Part shown: in pieces, positions 42,281-52,589 of the stretch
How positions within the stretch are numbered: the first letter of the stretch is position 1
Layout: every line of letters begins with the position of its first letter
NCBI GenBank assembly: GCA_016706545.1
Contig: JADJJK010000004.1
Coordinates: 124,001-188,000, forward strand
From: Myxococcales bacterium
GTDB taxonomy: Bacteria; Myxococcota_A; Polyangia; Haliangiales; Haliangiaceae
Length of the DNA: 64,000 nt
Reading direction: 5' to 3'
The notes under the pieces: model-generated
Seen by the model: the letters and a program-made list of their open reading frames with translations, nothing else
What the model was told of the DNA's origin: nothing
Database searches by the model: none
Translations under genes and position numbers: made by a program

Positions 42281-44915
42281 TCAGCGTCGTCGACGACGCG
42301 GCGGTGGCGCACGGCGGGGCGGCGCCTCCGCGGCGCCTCCCTCGAGCTTGACGTCCATCGCCTCGGCGACCCGCTTGAGCTCGTCGGCCGACACCGGCGC
42401 GCCGTCCGCTTGGAGCTTGCGCAGCAGCGTCGCGGCGCGCTCCTTGTCTGCGTCCTTGGCGCCCTTGCGGGTGCCAAGCGCCTCGGCCCACGCCAGGGTC
42501 AAGCTGGGCGACAGCGCCGGCGCTTCTTCCGCGATCGGCCGCAGCAGCACATAGGCGTCGTCGATCTTTCCGGCCTTGAGCAGCAGCAGCGCCTGGGCCC
42601 CGCGCGCCGGCAGGTATCCGGGGTTGGCCTCGAGCGCCAGATCCAGCTCCTTCTCTGCCTCGGCCAGCTTGCCCTCCGCGATCAAGAGCTCCGCCAGGAG
42701 CGTGCGGCTGCGATACACGATGGGGTGCGGGTGCTCGTCGTCGATCTCGGCGACCGCGCGCACGAGCTCGTCTTTGCCCTCCTTGCCCTTGCCGATGCGC
42801 AACAGCGCCTGGCCAAGGAGATGCTGCACGATCTTGGCCTTGGCGCCGCGGCTCAGCTTCTGCAGCGACTCGATGGCCTCCTCGCGCTCCTTGGCGGCGC
42901 CAGAGACGATCTTGCAGTAGTCGCGCAGCCTTGCCCTCCAGGCTCTCCGGCGCCTTGGCCAGGAGCTTCTCCACCTCCACCAGCGCCTCCTTGGGGCGCT
43001 CGAGATCGATGAGCGCCCACGCCGCCAGGCGACGCGCGCGCACGTCTTCGAGCTTGCTCGCCTGCTCGAGCGCCGCCGCCGGCAGGCTCGCGACCACTTG
43101 CAAGCCCACGTCCACGAGCTGGGCGCTCGGATCTGGGTCCGGCGTGTTCTTGCCAAACCAGCGGACCTTCTTGCGCGCGTCGGCAGCGTCAGGGATGTTG
43201 CCAAGCGAGAGCGCGAGCCACGCGCGCCGCACCTGGAAGCGCGCCTCGCTCACGCCCACCGCCGCGGCGGCGGCTTCCTTGGCGCGCGTGTAGTCCTCGA
43301 GGCCGATGCTGGCAAACGCCAGCGCCATCTGGCGGTAGGCCTTGCTGCGCGGCCCAAGCGGCTTGTCCAGCTTGACGTTCAGGTCGTCGACCGCGGCCGA
43401 GGTGTCCACGTCGCTCTCCACCCGGGTGAGCGACACGCCGAGCAGCGCCAGCGGATGATCCTTGCTGATCTTGTCGACCGCCTCGTACTGGGCGAGCGCG
43501 TCATCGAGCCGGCCGTCGTCGGCGGCCAGATCGGCCAGGTCGATCTTGGCCACCACCAGGCCGCCATCGCCGTCGGCGGCTTGCTTGAGCGTGGCCAGCG
43601 CGTTCTTGCGCTCGCCCGCCAGGAGCTGCGCGCGACCCTTGAGCCAGCGCGCCCAGCGATCGTCCTTCTGGGTGGCCAGGTACCCGTCGAGGAGGCTCAT
43701 CGCCTCGTAGAGGGTGGTGGTCATCGCGGGCGAGTCGGGCACCTGCGCCAGCTTGACCGCGGCCTTGCCGATCAGCAGCTCGCGGTAGCCAGGCTGGGTG
43801 GGCTCCTTGATGTCCGCAGCGGCGCTCTTGAGCGCCCGATCGGCGGGCGCCACATCGGTGCCGTAGAGCAGCGCTTGCAGGCCGGCGGCCTCGCCGACGT
43901 ACGCCATGGTCAGCGCGTTGTCGCTGTCCTTGGCGAGCGCCGACGTCAGCGCGGTCAGCGACCCTTGCAGGCCATCGTAGCTGCCGTCCGCGATCTGCTC
44001 CTTGGCGTCACGCTGCAGGCGGGCCACCGCGGCGGTCTTCTGCTTCTCGGTCCAGAAGTACCAGGCGCCGCCGCCGCCGAGCCCCATGAACAGCAGCAGG
44101 AACAGCAGCACGAACAGGCGACGCGCCGAGCGCCCCCACCGGCGGTCTGGCCGGAGGTCGTACTGCACGTCCGGGAGGCGCACGCCGGCCACGTCCAGGA
44201 GGCCGCCGGTGAGCAGCTCGTTGAGGTAGTTCTCGCCCACCGCGGCCGACTGGCGCAGCGCGGCGGCGGCGGCGTTCTGGGGCTTCTTGCTGATGATCCG
44301 TGGGCGCACGCCGTCGATGGACGGCACCGGCACGGGCGCCGGCGCGGCCTTCTGCACGCGCGGCGGCGGCGGCGCCACCGGCGCTGGCTCAGGCTCTTGA
44401 TATGCCTGCACCATGCGGGTGGGCGCGGCGGCCTGCACCACCGCCACGTCGCGCGGCAGCACCGGCACGGGCAGCGGCGCGGGCGGATCCAGCGGCTCGC
44501 CGGTGCGCGCGCGCTTGAGCAGCGTGAGCAAGAACGGGCTGGTCGGATCCAGGTTCTGGGCGTGCTGCAGCACCGGCACCGCGCGCTCGGTGTCGCCGCG
44601 GCGCAGGAGGACCTCACCCAGCAGGGCAAAGCCCAACCGGTTGGCGCGGTCCACCTTCACCACCCGCAAGAGTTCGCCTTGCGCTTCTTTCCATTGATGC
44701 AGCGCGTGGTGCGCGCGTGCCAGCAGCACGCGGCCCTCGATGTGGTCCGGCGCGCGGCCGAGCCCCACGTTGCACACTTCGATGACGTCTTTGGGTCGAC
44801 CGAGCGCGAGGTACGCCTCGCCGAGCTGAAGGAAGGCGGCGGCCGGGTCACGGCGCACCGCATCGATCAGCTCTTCCATTTGCTGCGCGGTCGGTCGGCG
44901 ATCTAGGTCGACCAT
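42281..44915 (-). CDS. Large TPR membrane protein, interrupted by a single-base frameshift
   Basis: 877 residues if one base is removed. N-terminal TPRs (AAFLQLGEAYLALGRPKDVIEVCNVGL...) are followed by a Pro/Ala-rich linker, one TM helix (about 263-285) and a long periplasmic array of TPR-like helices. Near 42929-42936 the frame shifts; deleting one base in the short C/G runs joins ...APESLEGK to LRDYCKIVSGAAKEREEA..., and the array continues to a Pro/Arg-rich end. This resembles myxobacterial TPR scaffolds linking cytoplasm and periplasm; the partner is unknown. Start ATG at 44915, with a TTACCT box about 7 bases upstream. Confidence 0.75.
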
Positions 44916-45147
44916 GAGCTGGAGGTAAGCCTAGACCGGATCTTGTCCTCGGGGCAACCCGGCGTGGCGCCTGCGTCATTTCTTGCGGCGCTGGTGCCGT
45001 GGCACACCAAGCGGCGAGGCGACTTGCCGCAGGCGTGGCTCCCTGCCCGCCCTGGCGGGATCTGGCCCTTGACGCCAGCCCCGAGATCCAGGCGCGCCGC
45101 GCGAAGGCCTCTCGATCGAAGCCGGGTCTGCTAGCCTCCATGCCCAC

Positions 45148-46233
45148 ATGGCGGCAGGCAACAGCTTCGGCGCGGCGTTTCGGGTCACCACCTTTGGCGA
45201 GTCACACGGCGGTGGCCTGGGCGTGGTGATCGATGGCTGTCCGCCGCGGCTGCCGCTCGACGTCCCCGCCATCGAGCGCGAGCTGGCGCGCCGACGCCCC
45301 GGCCAAAGCCACCTGGTCACCGCGCGCGACGAAGCGGACCAGGTGGAGATCCTCTCCGGCGTCTCCGACGGGCTGACGCTTGGCACGCCGCTGGCCATGC
45401 TGGTGCGCAACCAGGACGCGCGCAGCAAGGACTACGCCGAGGTCGCCAGCGCCTACCGCCCGTCGCACGCCGACTACACCTATGACGCCAAGTTCGGCAT
45501 CCGCGCGGTCGCCGGCGGCGGCCGCGCCAGCGCGCGGGAGACGGTGGCCCGCGTCGCCGCCGGGGCGGTGGCCAAGCAGCTCCTGGCCCCGCTGGGGGTG
45601 GAGATCCTGGCCTGGGTGGATGAGGTCGGAGAGATCCCAGCGACGGTCGATGCGCTCACCGTGACGCTCGCCGAGGTGGAGCGAGAGCCGGTCCGCTGTC
45701 CCGATCCGACCGCGGCCGCCGCCATGACCGCGTGCATCGAGGCCGTGCGCAAGGCCGGCGACTCGGTGGGCGGGGTGATCCGCGCCGTGGCCCGCGGCGT
45801 CCCGGCGGGCTGGGGCGAGCCGGTGTTCGACAAGCTCGACGCGGACCTGGCCAAGGCCATGCTCAGCCTGCCGGCGGTCAAGGGCTTCGAGATCGGCTCC
45901 GGCTTCGCCGGCACGCGGCTGCGCGGCAGCCAGCACAACGACGCCTTCGTGCCCCGCGCCGGCGGCGGGATCAGCACCCGCACCAACTTCTCCGGCGGCG
46001 TGCAGGGTGGGATCTCCAACGGCGAGCCCATCCTCCTGCGCGTCGCGTTCAAGCCCACCGCCACCATCCTGCAGCCACAGGACACGGTGAACGCCGCGGG
46101 CGTGGCCACCGTGCTGGCGCCTCGCGGCCGTCATGATCCGTGCGTCTTGCCGCGCGCCGTCCCCATCGTCGAGGCGATGATGGCGCTGGTGCTGGCGGAC
46201 CACTTCCTGCGCCAGCGCGCCACCCGCGGGTAG
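45148..46233 (+). CDS. aroC: Chorismate synthase
   Basis: 361 residues. Makes chorismate, the precursor for TrpE, from EPSP using reduced FMN. Three signatures are intact: GESHGGGLGVVIDGCPP, YAEVASAYRPSHADYTY with GGGRASARETVARVAAGA, and RGSQHNDAF followed by GGVQGGISNGEPI. ATG 45148 gives the family N-terminus (GNSFGAAFRVTTFGES); another ATG lies at 45140 out of frame. A TGC-TAGCCT box lies 10 bases upstream. The 230-base gap to the TPR gene holds nothing else I could recognise. Confidence 0.97.
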   Translation: MAAGNSFGAAFRVTTFGESHGGGLGVVIDGCPPRLPLDVPAIERELARRRPGQSHLVTARDEADQVEILSGVSDGLTLGTPLAMLVRNQDARSKDYAEVASAYRPSHADYTYDAKFGIRAVAGGGRASARETVARVAAGAVAKQLLAPLGVEILAWVDEVGEIPATVDALTVTLAEVEREPVRCPDPTAAAAMTACIEAVRKAGDSVGGVIRAVARGVPAGWGEPVFDKLDADLAKAMLSLPAVKGFEIGSGFAGTRLRGSQHNDAFVPRAGGGISTRTNFSGGVQGGISNGEPILLRVAFKPTATILQPQDTVNAAGVATVLAPRGRHDPCVLPRAVPIVEAMMALVLADHFLRQRATRG

Positions 46234-46243
46234 CCAACGCCCA

Positions 46244-46300
46244 AGCGGCGGAGGTCAGCGCCAGCGGCGGAGGTCAGCGCCAGCGGCGGAGGTCAGCGCA
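46244..46300. repeat. Three tandem 19-bp units at a convergent junction
   Basis: AGCGGCGGAGGTCAGCGCC occurs three times in a row (46244-46262, 46263-46281, 46282-46300, the last differing at the final base). The third copy supplies the stop codon and last residues of the opposing PP2C gene. Confidence 0.8.
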
Positions 46301-47624
46301 GGGCCATCGCGCCGACGATGGCCAGCAGCACCACCACCGCGAGCAGCACCGTCCAGCGCGACGAGCGCGACGCCAGGTGCGCGCGCGCCGGGCTCTCTTC
46401 TAGCTCCGCGCCGGCCAGCGGGCGATGCGCCGGCCGCCGCGCGACCAGGTGCTGACCGGTGACCGGGATCGCGGCCTCGGTGGCGTCGGACGCAAGGCCG
46501 ATGCGAGCGGCCAGGCGGCGCGCCACGTGCGAGGTCGACGTCAGCGCCGGATCGCCCTCGCGCTGCGGATCGAACTCGCGGAAGCGCGGCAGATCTCCGT
46601 CCTGGGGCTCGGCGAAGCGCTCGCCGTCCACCTCGAGCACCAGCGCCGAGATGTTGTCGCTGCCGCCGGCGGCGCGGGCGCCCTCCACCAGCAGCCGCAC
46701 CGCGTCGGAGGGCCCGCGCTGATCGCCCAGGATCGTGCCGATCGCGCCCTCGCCGAGCAGGTTGTAGAGCCCGTCGCTGCACAAGAGCACGCGGTCGCCG
46801 CGGCGCAGGTCGATGACCGAGAGCGAGGGATCGCAGTCGGGGGTCACGCCCAGCGCCTGCAAGATGGCGCCGCTGGCCTCGAACAGGTCGGCCGGGTGCC
46901 CGGCCGCGGCCAGGGCGGAGGCCAGCGACTGATCGCGGCTGACCTGCACCAGCCGGTCGCCGCGCAGCACGTACGCCCGCGAGTCGCCGACGGTGGCGAC
47001 CACCAGCCGCGATCCCGCCACCGCCGCCGCGGTCAGCGTGGTGCCCATGCCGCGCAGGCCGGCGTCGCGCTTGCCAACGCCGTGGATCTCCGCGTTGGCG
47101 ATCCGCACCGCGCGGCGCAGGAGGCGCGCAAACACCTCCGGATCCGAGCTGCCGGGCGACGCTGACAGCTCGCGCCAGGTGATGCGGATCCCCAGCTCGG
47201 ACGCGACCTCGCCGCCGGCCACGCCGCCCATGCCATCGCACACCAGCAGCAACGGCCCGCGCGCGCCGCTCATGGTCGAGAGCACGCCGCCGTCGAGGTC
47301 GATGACGCGCGCGCGATCGAGGTCGCCGATCAAGATCGAGTCCTCGTTGCTCTCGCGCAGGAGCCCCACGTCGGTCTTGCCGGCCACGCGATACTGCAGG
47401 AGCGCCGCTGGCAGCGAACCAGAGGCTGACGGGCTCACGACGGCCGCAGGCGTCGCGCCGGGCTCGGTGGTGACCTGCGCCGGCGGGCCGGACGGAACAG
47501 ACGAGCCGGACGAGCCGGACGGGCCGGACGACGAAACAGACGGGCCGGGCGCGCCGGATGAAACAGGCGGCGCAGACGCTTCGGACGTCCCCGATGCCCC
47601 GGGTGGAGTTGCAGGCTCGGCCAC
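46293..47624 (-). CDS. PP2C-family Ser/Thr protein phosphatase with C-terminal membrane anchor
   Basis: 443 residues. A Ser/Gly/Pro-rich start (about 1-75) leads to a PPM/PP2C domain: DVGLLRESNEDS, LLVCDGMGGVAGGEVAS, GLRGMGTTLTAA, ATVGDSRAYVLRGDRL, LLCSDGLYNLL and GGSDNISALVLEV keep the metal-binding aspartates. A basic linker and a C-terminal TM helix (WTVLLAVVVLLAIVGAMAL) anchor it with the phosphatase in the cytoplasm. It lies 8 bases after the FHA gene; phosphatase plus phospho-Thr reader implies a Ser/Thr phosphorylation circuit whose kinase is not in the window. Confidence 0.9.
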   Translation of the reverse strand: MAEPATPPGASGTSEASAPPVSSGAPGPSVSSSGPSGSSGSSVPSGPPAQVTTEPGATPAAVVSPSASGSLPAALLQYRVAGKTDVGLLRESNEDSILIGDLDRARVIDLDGGVLSTMSGARGPLLLVCDGMGGVAGGEVASELGIRITWRELSASPGSSDPEVFARLLRRAVRIANAEIHGVGKRDAGLRGMGTTLTAAAVAGSRLVVATVGDSRAYVLRGDRLVQVSRDQSLASALAAAGHPADLFEASGAILQALGVTPDCDPSLSVIDLRRGDRVLLCSDGLYNLLGEGAIGTILGDQRGPSDAVRLLVEGARAAGGSDNISALVLEVDGERFAEPQDGDLPRFREFDPQREGDPALTSTSHVARRLAARIGLASDATEAAIPVTGQHLVARRPAHRPLAGAELEESPARAHLASRSSRWTVLLAVVVLLAIVGAMALR

Positions 47625-47632
47625 GGGTCCCC

Positions 47633-48933
47633 CTAGCCCAGCTCGACGCGAAAGAGCTGATCTCCCATTCGCAGATGGTCGCCATGCCGCAGCGGCACGC
47701 TGCCGCTAAGGCGCATGAAGGTGCCATTGGAGCTGCCCAGGTCGGTGATGCGCGCGCGCTGGCCATCCCAGTTGATGGCGGCGTGACGGCGTGACATGAA
47801 CGCGTCGTCGCGCACCACGAAGTCCCCCTCCTCCCGGCCGATGACGAACTCCGGCCCGTTGAGGTGGCGAACGTCGCGCACCCCACCGGAGGGCAAGAGC
47901 TCGCTGAGCCTGCCCCACGGCGCGCGCGGCGGCGAGCCAAAGAGCGCCACCCCGTGACGCACCAGCGGCTCTGCCGCCGCCTCGTTGGCGTCCACGCGCT
48001 CGAAGCGCAGGACCTCTCGGCCCACCAGCAGGACGTCGCCGTCCTCCAGCGCTGCCGGCAGCTCCAGGCGTCGAAACACGCCATTTAGAGTGTCGAGGCA
48101 GTTCACGCGCGCGCCGTCGCCGGTGCGCTCCAGGCGCGCGTGGCTGCGGGCGAGGAAGCGATCCTGCGCGAACGCGATGTCCGCGCCGCCGCGACCGATC
48201 TCCGCCAGCTCCCCGCTCAGCGGGAAGCGCTCGCCGTCGCTGCCGTCGCGGTTGACCAGCACCAGCGTGCCCCAGGTGCTGTGCCCACCGTCGGGACGAG
48301 CGAGCGGCGGCAAGGGCAGCCCGGCGCCGGGCGCCGCCAGGGTCGCGCCCTGGGGATCGATCGGGCCCACCTTCCCAGGGCGGACCGCGCCGCCTGGATC
48401 CGTCGACGCGACGACCTGCAGGTGGAGCCCACACTGCTGGCAATACGCGAGATGTCCAGGGGTTGGCGCGCTACAGCGGGGGCACTTGACGGAGCCCCCC
48501 GGCGAGGTTCCCACCGCGCCCCTGCCGAGCTGTCCGGCAGTGACGCAGCCATGGTGGCGGCCATCCCCACCGGCTCCGGCGGCCGCCCGCCGGCCATGCC
48601 GGGCGTCCCGGGCATCATCGACGGCGGCATCATCGACGGCGGCATGCTCGGCGGCGGCGGCCCAGGCGGCCCAGACGGCCCAGACGGCATGCTCGACGGT
48701 GGCCCGGCCGGATAGCCCCCGAACAGCGGCGGCGGCGGCGGTGGCTGGAGCGCGCCGCCGCAGTTCCGGCAGAACTTCATGCCCGGCGGATTTGGCGTGG
48801 CGCACGCCGCGCACGTGGTGGGCAACCCGGGAGCGGGCGCGGGAGTCTGCATGTTGCCGTTCACCGCGGTCCCGCAGTTGAGACAAAACGACGCCCCGGG
48901 GGGGTTCTCGTGGCCGCACATCGAACACCGCAT
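47633..48933 (-). CDS. Zinc-ribbon/FHA protein, interrupted by a single-base frameshift
   Basis: 433 residues if one base is added. Two N-terminal zinc ribbons (CSMCGHENPPGASFCLNCG and CAACATPNPPGMKFCRNCG) are followed by a Pro/Met/Gly-rich linker. At the C run 48519-48522 (G on the coding strand) the frame shifts; one more base gives AGGAVGTSPGGSVKCPRC and a third ribbon (CPRCSAPTPGHLAYCQQCG). Two FHA domains follow (ELAEIGRGGADIAF, RSHARLERTG; EFVIGREEGDFVV, SRRHAAI, SSNGTFMRL). It should bind phospho-threonine peptides. Cotranscribed with the PP2C phosphatase. Confidence 0.85.
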
Positions 48934-49083
48934 CGCTATCGTCCTGGTTGGTTGGTGGTTTGGTCGGTTTGGCCAACAACCGCGATGGCTGAGGTTTACA
49001 AGGCGGCTTGCGTCTTGCTAAGACCGCGGGCCCGGTGACGTCGCACGCTAGCAAACCCGTTGGAAAAAGGTCAAGCCAAGCCC

Positions 49084-50181
49084 GTGTGCAGCCGTAGCTC
49101 GTCGTATCAGAAGAACCTCGCCCTCGCCGTGCTGAGCGCCGCTGTGCTCGCCGCCGCGTGCGCTCCCCCGTCGGCGCGGCCGGCTCCCTTCCGCATCCGT
49201 CCGGACAGCACCGAGATGGGCTCGCTCCTGGGCCCGTTCTCCGGTCGCGTCATGGACGCCGCCACCTCGACCCCGGTCGCAGGTGCTCTGGTGTACGCAA
49301 CCTGGACCATCGAGCGAGGCTCCGGGCTGCAGGCCGCCGCCGGGTATCGAGAGCACGTGGGCTCCACCGACACCGCCGGGGCGTACCGCATCCCCGTCCT
49401 CGCCGCGGTGCCGTCCAAGGACCGCGTCACGTCGTTCTCGCTCCTCATCTACAAGCGCGGCTTCGTTGCATATCGCAGCGATCGCAGGTTCTCGGACCTG
49501 GGACCTCGCCTCGACTTTGCGCAGCGCGCCAACCAGGTGCTGCTGGAGCGCTGGAATGATGAGCTGTCGCACGCCCGCCACCTGCGCTTTGTCGGCGGAG
49601 GCTCCGCGGTGTCCGTGCTCACGCAGTGGGAGCTCGCCGAGGCGGCCGCCGAGCTCGACGGCCGCAAGGGCGTGGAGCTGCGCCCGGGGCGCGGGCTGGG
49701 CCCGTACCTCGTGGCCGCGCAGCTCCTGACCGAGGCGGACATCAAGACGCGCACCCGCTACGACGGCACGTTCGAGACCGGCCCGCTGGCGGACGAGCCA
49801 GACACGTCCACGTACTCGTCGCAACACTACAAGGCCATGGGCCGAGCCGAGAGCTGGGACGTGGCGCTGCGCATGTGGCGCCCGGGCCCAGAAGGGGCGC
49901 AGGAGCGATACGACGAGCTCCTGACCCAGCTCCCCTCGATCGAAGAGAAAGACAGCATCGCCACGCGCTCCTTCATCAGCGGCGAGCGAGACCTGCGCGG
50001 CATCGGCTTTCTGGACGCGCCGCGCGGACTGGTGGTGCTCTTGACCTGCGGCGCCAACCTGTGCGCATCGGTGGACGACGCGACCGCGCTGGCCGAGATC
50101 ATCCACAACCGCATCGTCCAGCTCTACCCGCTGCAGACCGTCGCGCCGCGCATCGAAGCCCCGCCAGGAGGCAAGCCGTGA
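49084..50181 (+). CDS. Lipoprotein with carboxypeptidase-regulatory-like domain
   Basis: 365 residues. The signal sequence ends in lipobox VLAAAC. FSGRVMDAATSTPVAGALVYA ... STDTAGAYRIPV is the beta-sandwich regulatory-like repeat of exported carriers and peptidases. The rest is not recognised. GTG 49084 was preferred because it gives a normal-length n-region; a TTG at 49060 would add eight residues. Its stop overlaps the next start (GTGA). Confidence 0.65.
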   Translation: MCSRSSSYQKNLALAVLSAAVLAAACAPPSARPAPFRIRPDSTEMGSLLGPFSGRVMDAATSTPVAGALVYATWTIERGSGLQAAAGYREHVGSTDTAGAYRIPVLAAVPSKDRVTSFSLLIYKRGFVAYRSDRRFSDLGPRLDFAQRANQVLLERWNDELSHARHLRFVGGGSAVSVLTQWELAEAAAELDGRKGVELRPGRGLGPYLVAAQLLTEADIKTRTRYDGTFETGPLADEPDTSTYSSQHYKAMGRAESWDVALRMWRPGPEGAQERYDELLTQLPSIEEKDSIATRSFISGERDLRGIGFLDAPRGLVVLLTCGANLCASVDDATALAEIIHNRIVQLYPLQTVAPRIEAPPGGKP

Positions 50182-51578
50182 GCTCCCGAAGATCGCGCCG
50201 TCTGGCGCCTCCGCTGTCCGCTGCCGCGCTCGGGCTGTGCCTGGTCGCCAGCTCGCCTGCGCACGCCTGGGAGGCGGCCACCACCCACGTCGGCCTCGCA
50301 GAAGAGGCGGCGCTGGCGTCCGCGCTCCACAAGCGCCTGGTGGAGGCCGGCTTCTCGGGAGGGCTCTTCGAGGTGCTGGCGATCCCGCCCGCCGAGGCCC
50401 CCGAGCTGATGGCCGCGCTGCGCCTGCACTCGCCCACCCACGGCACCGTGCCCGACGCGCGCGGCCGGATGACCGCGATGTCCTGGCTGGCCGCTGGCGC
50501 CGCGCTGGCTGACACCCCGGTGGCGTACGCCGCCAACCACTTCTTCGATCCCACCACCGGCCGCGGCTGGCAGGCGCCGTCGGTCCCCGCGCTGGAGGCG
50601 CTGTGGCGCAAGCTGCGCCCGCTGGCCCCGCTGCCCGCCGTGGGCGTGCCGGCGCCGGACTGGGCGCTCGATCCCAAGAACCCGCTGGGCGTCGAGGCGT
50701 TCTGGTCGCAGTATCACAAGGCGCTCCTGGCCGGAAACGCCGCCGATCGCGCGCGGCACATGGCGGCGGCGCTGGTCGCCGCCGGCGCCACCTTGCACGT
50801 CCTTGGCGACGTCGGCACCCCCTCGCACGCCCGCGCCGACGCCGCCGCGCACTTCGAGCCGCTGTCCGCCGAAGATGGCGACGTCGGCTCGCGCTTTGAC
50901 CGCCTGACCGCCTTGGCGTTTGGCCGGCTCGGTGTGCCCGCGCCGGGCCGCGTCGTCACCCGCGCCTCGGTGCGCGCGTTCTTTAGCAACCCGGAGCGCA
51001 CCGGCCTGGCCGACCTGGTCTCGGCGGGATACTTCTCCGCCGGCACGCTGCCGGCGGACACGCTGCTGCGCAGCTCGGGCTCGCCCAGCCCCGCGCTGGC
51101 GCGGCCCAAGCCGGACGTCGGGTCCCTGGCGCTGATGAGCGCGGCTCGCGACGAGGGTTCCACCTTGAAGGACGCGCACGGCGTGTGCCTGGCGCGCTAT
51201 CGCGTGGAGCGCTCGGTGCTCTTCTTCTTCGATGACGCCTGCCTGCTGGAGCAGGCCCAGGCCATCCTGCCCGAGGTCGCGGCGTACGAGACCGGCCTGC
51301 TCGACTTCCTGCTCCGCGGGCGCCTCACGGTGCGCCAGGAGGGCGGCGCCCTGGTGGTCAGCTCGCTGGCCAAGCTGGGGGCAGGTCAGGTGGATATCCT
51401 GCTCGAAGACGCGCGCGGCCAGCGCTCGATCCTCAAGACCCAGGCGGTCAGCGGCGCGGCGGCGGGCGAGCTGCTACGCCTGGGCGCCCCTGCCGGGTCG
51501 AGGGCGCTCGCGGTCTTTCGCGGCAAAGACGAAGCGGGCGAGCCGGTGATCGCCGTCGGCAGCGCGGCGCTGGAGTGA
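50178..51578 (+). CDS. Secreted zinc-dependent phospholipase C / S1-P1 nuclease-like protein
   Basis: 466 residues. The signal peptide probably ends at PAHA-W, so the mature protein would start with Trp, as in zinc phospholipase C and S1/P1 nuclease, where the N-terminal Trp ligates zinc. Further candidate ligands are TTHVGL, NHFFDPTTGRGW, LHVLGDVGTPSHA and a following HFE, matching the order of the superfamily's His/Asp residues. Substrate (phospholipid or nucleic acid) is undecided. The C-terminal about 150 residues form an unassigned beta-rich region. Translationally coupled to the preceding lipoprotein gene. Confidence 0.7.
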   Translation: MSSRRSRRLAPPLSAAALGLCLVASSPAHAWEAATTHVGLAEEAALASALHKRLVEAGFSGGLFEVLAIPPAEAPELMAALRLHSPTHGTVPDARGRMTAMSWLAAGAALADTPVAYAANHFFDPTTGRGWQAPSVPALEALWRKLRPLAPLPAVGVPAPDWALDPKNPLGVEAFWSQYHKALLAGNAADRARHMAAALVAAGATLHVLGDVGTPSHARADAAAHFEPLSAEDGDVGSRFDRLTALAFGRLGVPAPGRVVTRASVRAFFSNPERTGLADLVSAGYFSAGTLPADTLLRSSGSPSPALARPKPDVGSLALMSAARDEGSTLKDAHGVCLARYRVERSVLFFFDDACLLEQAQAILPEVAAYETGLLDFLLRGRLTVRQEGGALVVSSLAKLGAGQVDILLEDARGQRSILKTQAVSGAAAGELLRLGAPAGSRALAVFRGKDEAGEPVIAVGSAALE

Positions 51579-51600
51579 CGGCCGTGCGGGAGCTTCCACG

Positions 51601-52575
51601 ATGAGCCGCCGCAGGATCGCCGCCGAGGCGCCGCTCGACCGCATCGCCGAGCTCCTGGAAGAGGCGCCCGCCGGGCTGCACGACCTGCGTCCAGCGGAGG
51701 GCGGCGTCGACGTGCCGGCGCAGCTCGCCGAGCTGTACGTGCTCGCCGGCTGCGGCACGCTGTTTCACGAGACCGTCGAGCTCTTTGCCCCCGCAGAGCT
51801 GCACCGCGACGACGACCGCGACGACGACCGCGACGACGCTGCCCGGCGTGGCCTTCGGCACCTGCGACGGGGGGACCAGCTCTGGCTCGACGCGCGCGGC
51901 AGGGTCCTGCGCTTCGATCCCGCGCTGGATGAGGTCCTGGTCGAGGGCACCTCGCTGGAGCGCTGGCTATGGGGCGTGCTCGAGGGCTACCGCAACCTGG
52001 TGGACCACGAGGGCGAGTACGCCGAGGACGCCTTCGATGACGACGGCGAGCTGACCGACGACTGCGCCCTGCGCATCCTCGGCGCGCAGCTCCGCCGAGA
52101 TCCCAAGGCGGTGGCCCCGAGGTTGCGCCGCGCCGCGCTGCAGGCCAAGACCAGCCCGGAGCTGGCTCGCGCCGAGCTCGAGGAGGTCGTCCACCTGGCG
52201 CCCGACCTGGCCTGGGGCTGGATCGAGCTGTCCCGCATCTCCGAGCGCAAGGGCGAGCTGGCGGGCGCGCGCGATGAAGCGCAGGCCGCCGCCGCCGCCG
52301 AGCAGCAAGGGCACGCCCAGGCCGGGTACTTCTGGGCGCACGTCGCGCGCCTGGCCTCGGCCGCCAGCGATGAGCCCGGCCGCGCCGCCGCCGCCGCCAA
52401 GGTCACCGCGCTGGCGCCGGACCTGCGCGCCGCGCAGCTCGCCGGCGCCGCCGAGGAGCTGGAGGCCGGCGACGTCGCCGCCGCCAACGGGCTGTGCGAG
52501 CTCTTGCGCGCGGTGTGGCCGCGGGATCTCGAGGTCCTCGACCTGCGACGCCGCCTGGAACAGCACACGAGCTAG
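51601..52575 (+). CDS. SUKH/SMI1-like protein with TPR-like C-terminus
   Basis: 324 residues, cytoplasmic. The N-terminal half looks like a SUKH (SMI1/KNR4) fold (AQLAELYVLAGCGTLFHETVELF ... LVEGTSLERWLWGVLEGY), interrupted by an acidic DDDRDDDRDD insertion encoded by 12-bp repeats. The C-terminal half is an Ala/Glu-rich helical array with TPR spacing. SUKH proteins are often immunity proteins, but no toxin is adjacent, so a regulatory role is equally possible. A GGGAG tract precedes ATG 51601. Confidence 0.55.
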   Translation: MSRRRIAAEAPLDRIAELLEEAPAGLHDLRPAEGGVDVPAQLAELYVLAGCGTLFHETVELFAPAELHRDDDRDDDRDDAARRGLRHLRRGDQLWLDARGRVLRFDPALDEVLVEGTSLERWLWGVLEGYRNLVDHEGEYAEDAFDDDGELTDDCALRILGAQLRRDPKAVAPRLRRAALQAKTSPELARAELEEVVHLAPDLAWGWIELSRISERKGELAGARDEAQAAAAAEQQGHAQAGYFWAHVARLASAASDEPGRAAAAAKVTALAPDLRAAQLAGAAEELEAGDVAAANGLCELLRAVWPRDLEVLDLRRRLEQHTS

Positions 52576-52589
52576 CTCGCCCGCCCCTT

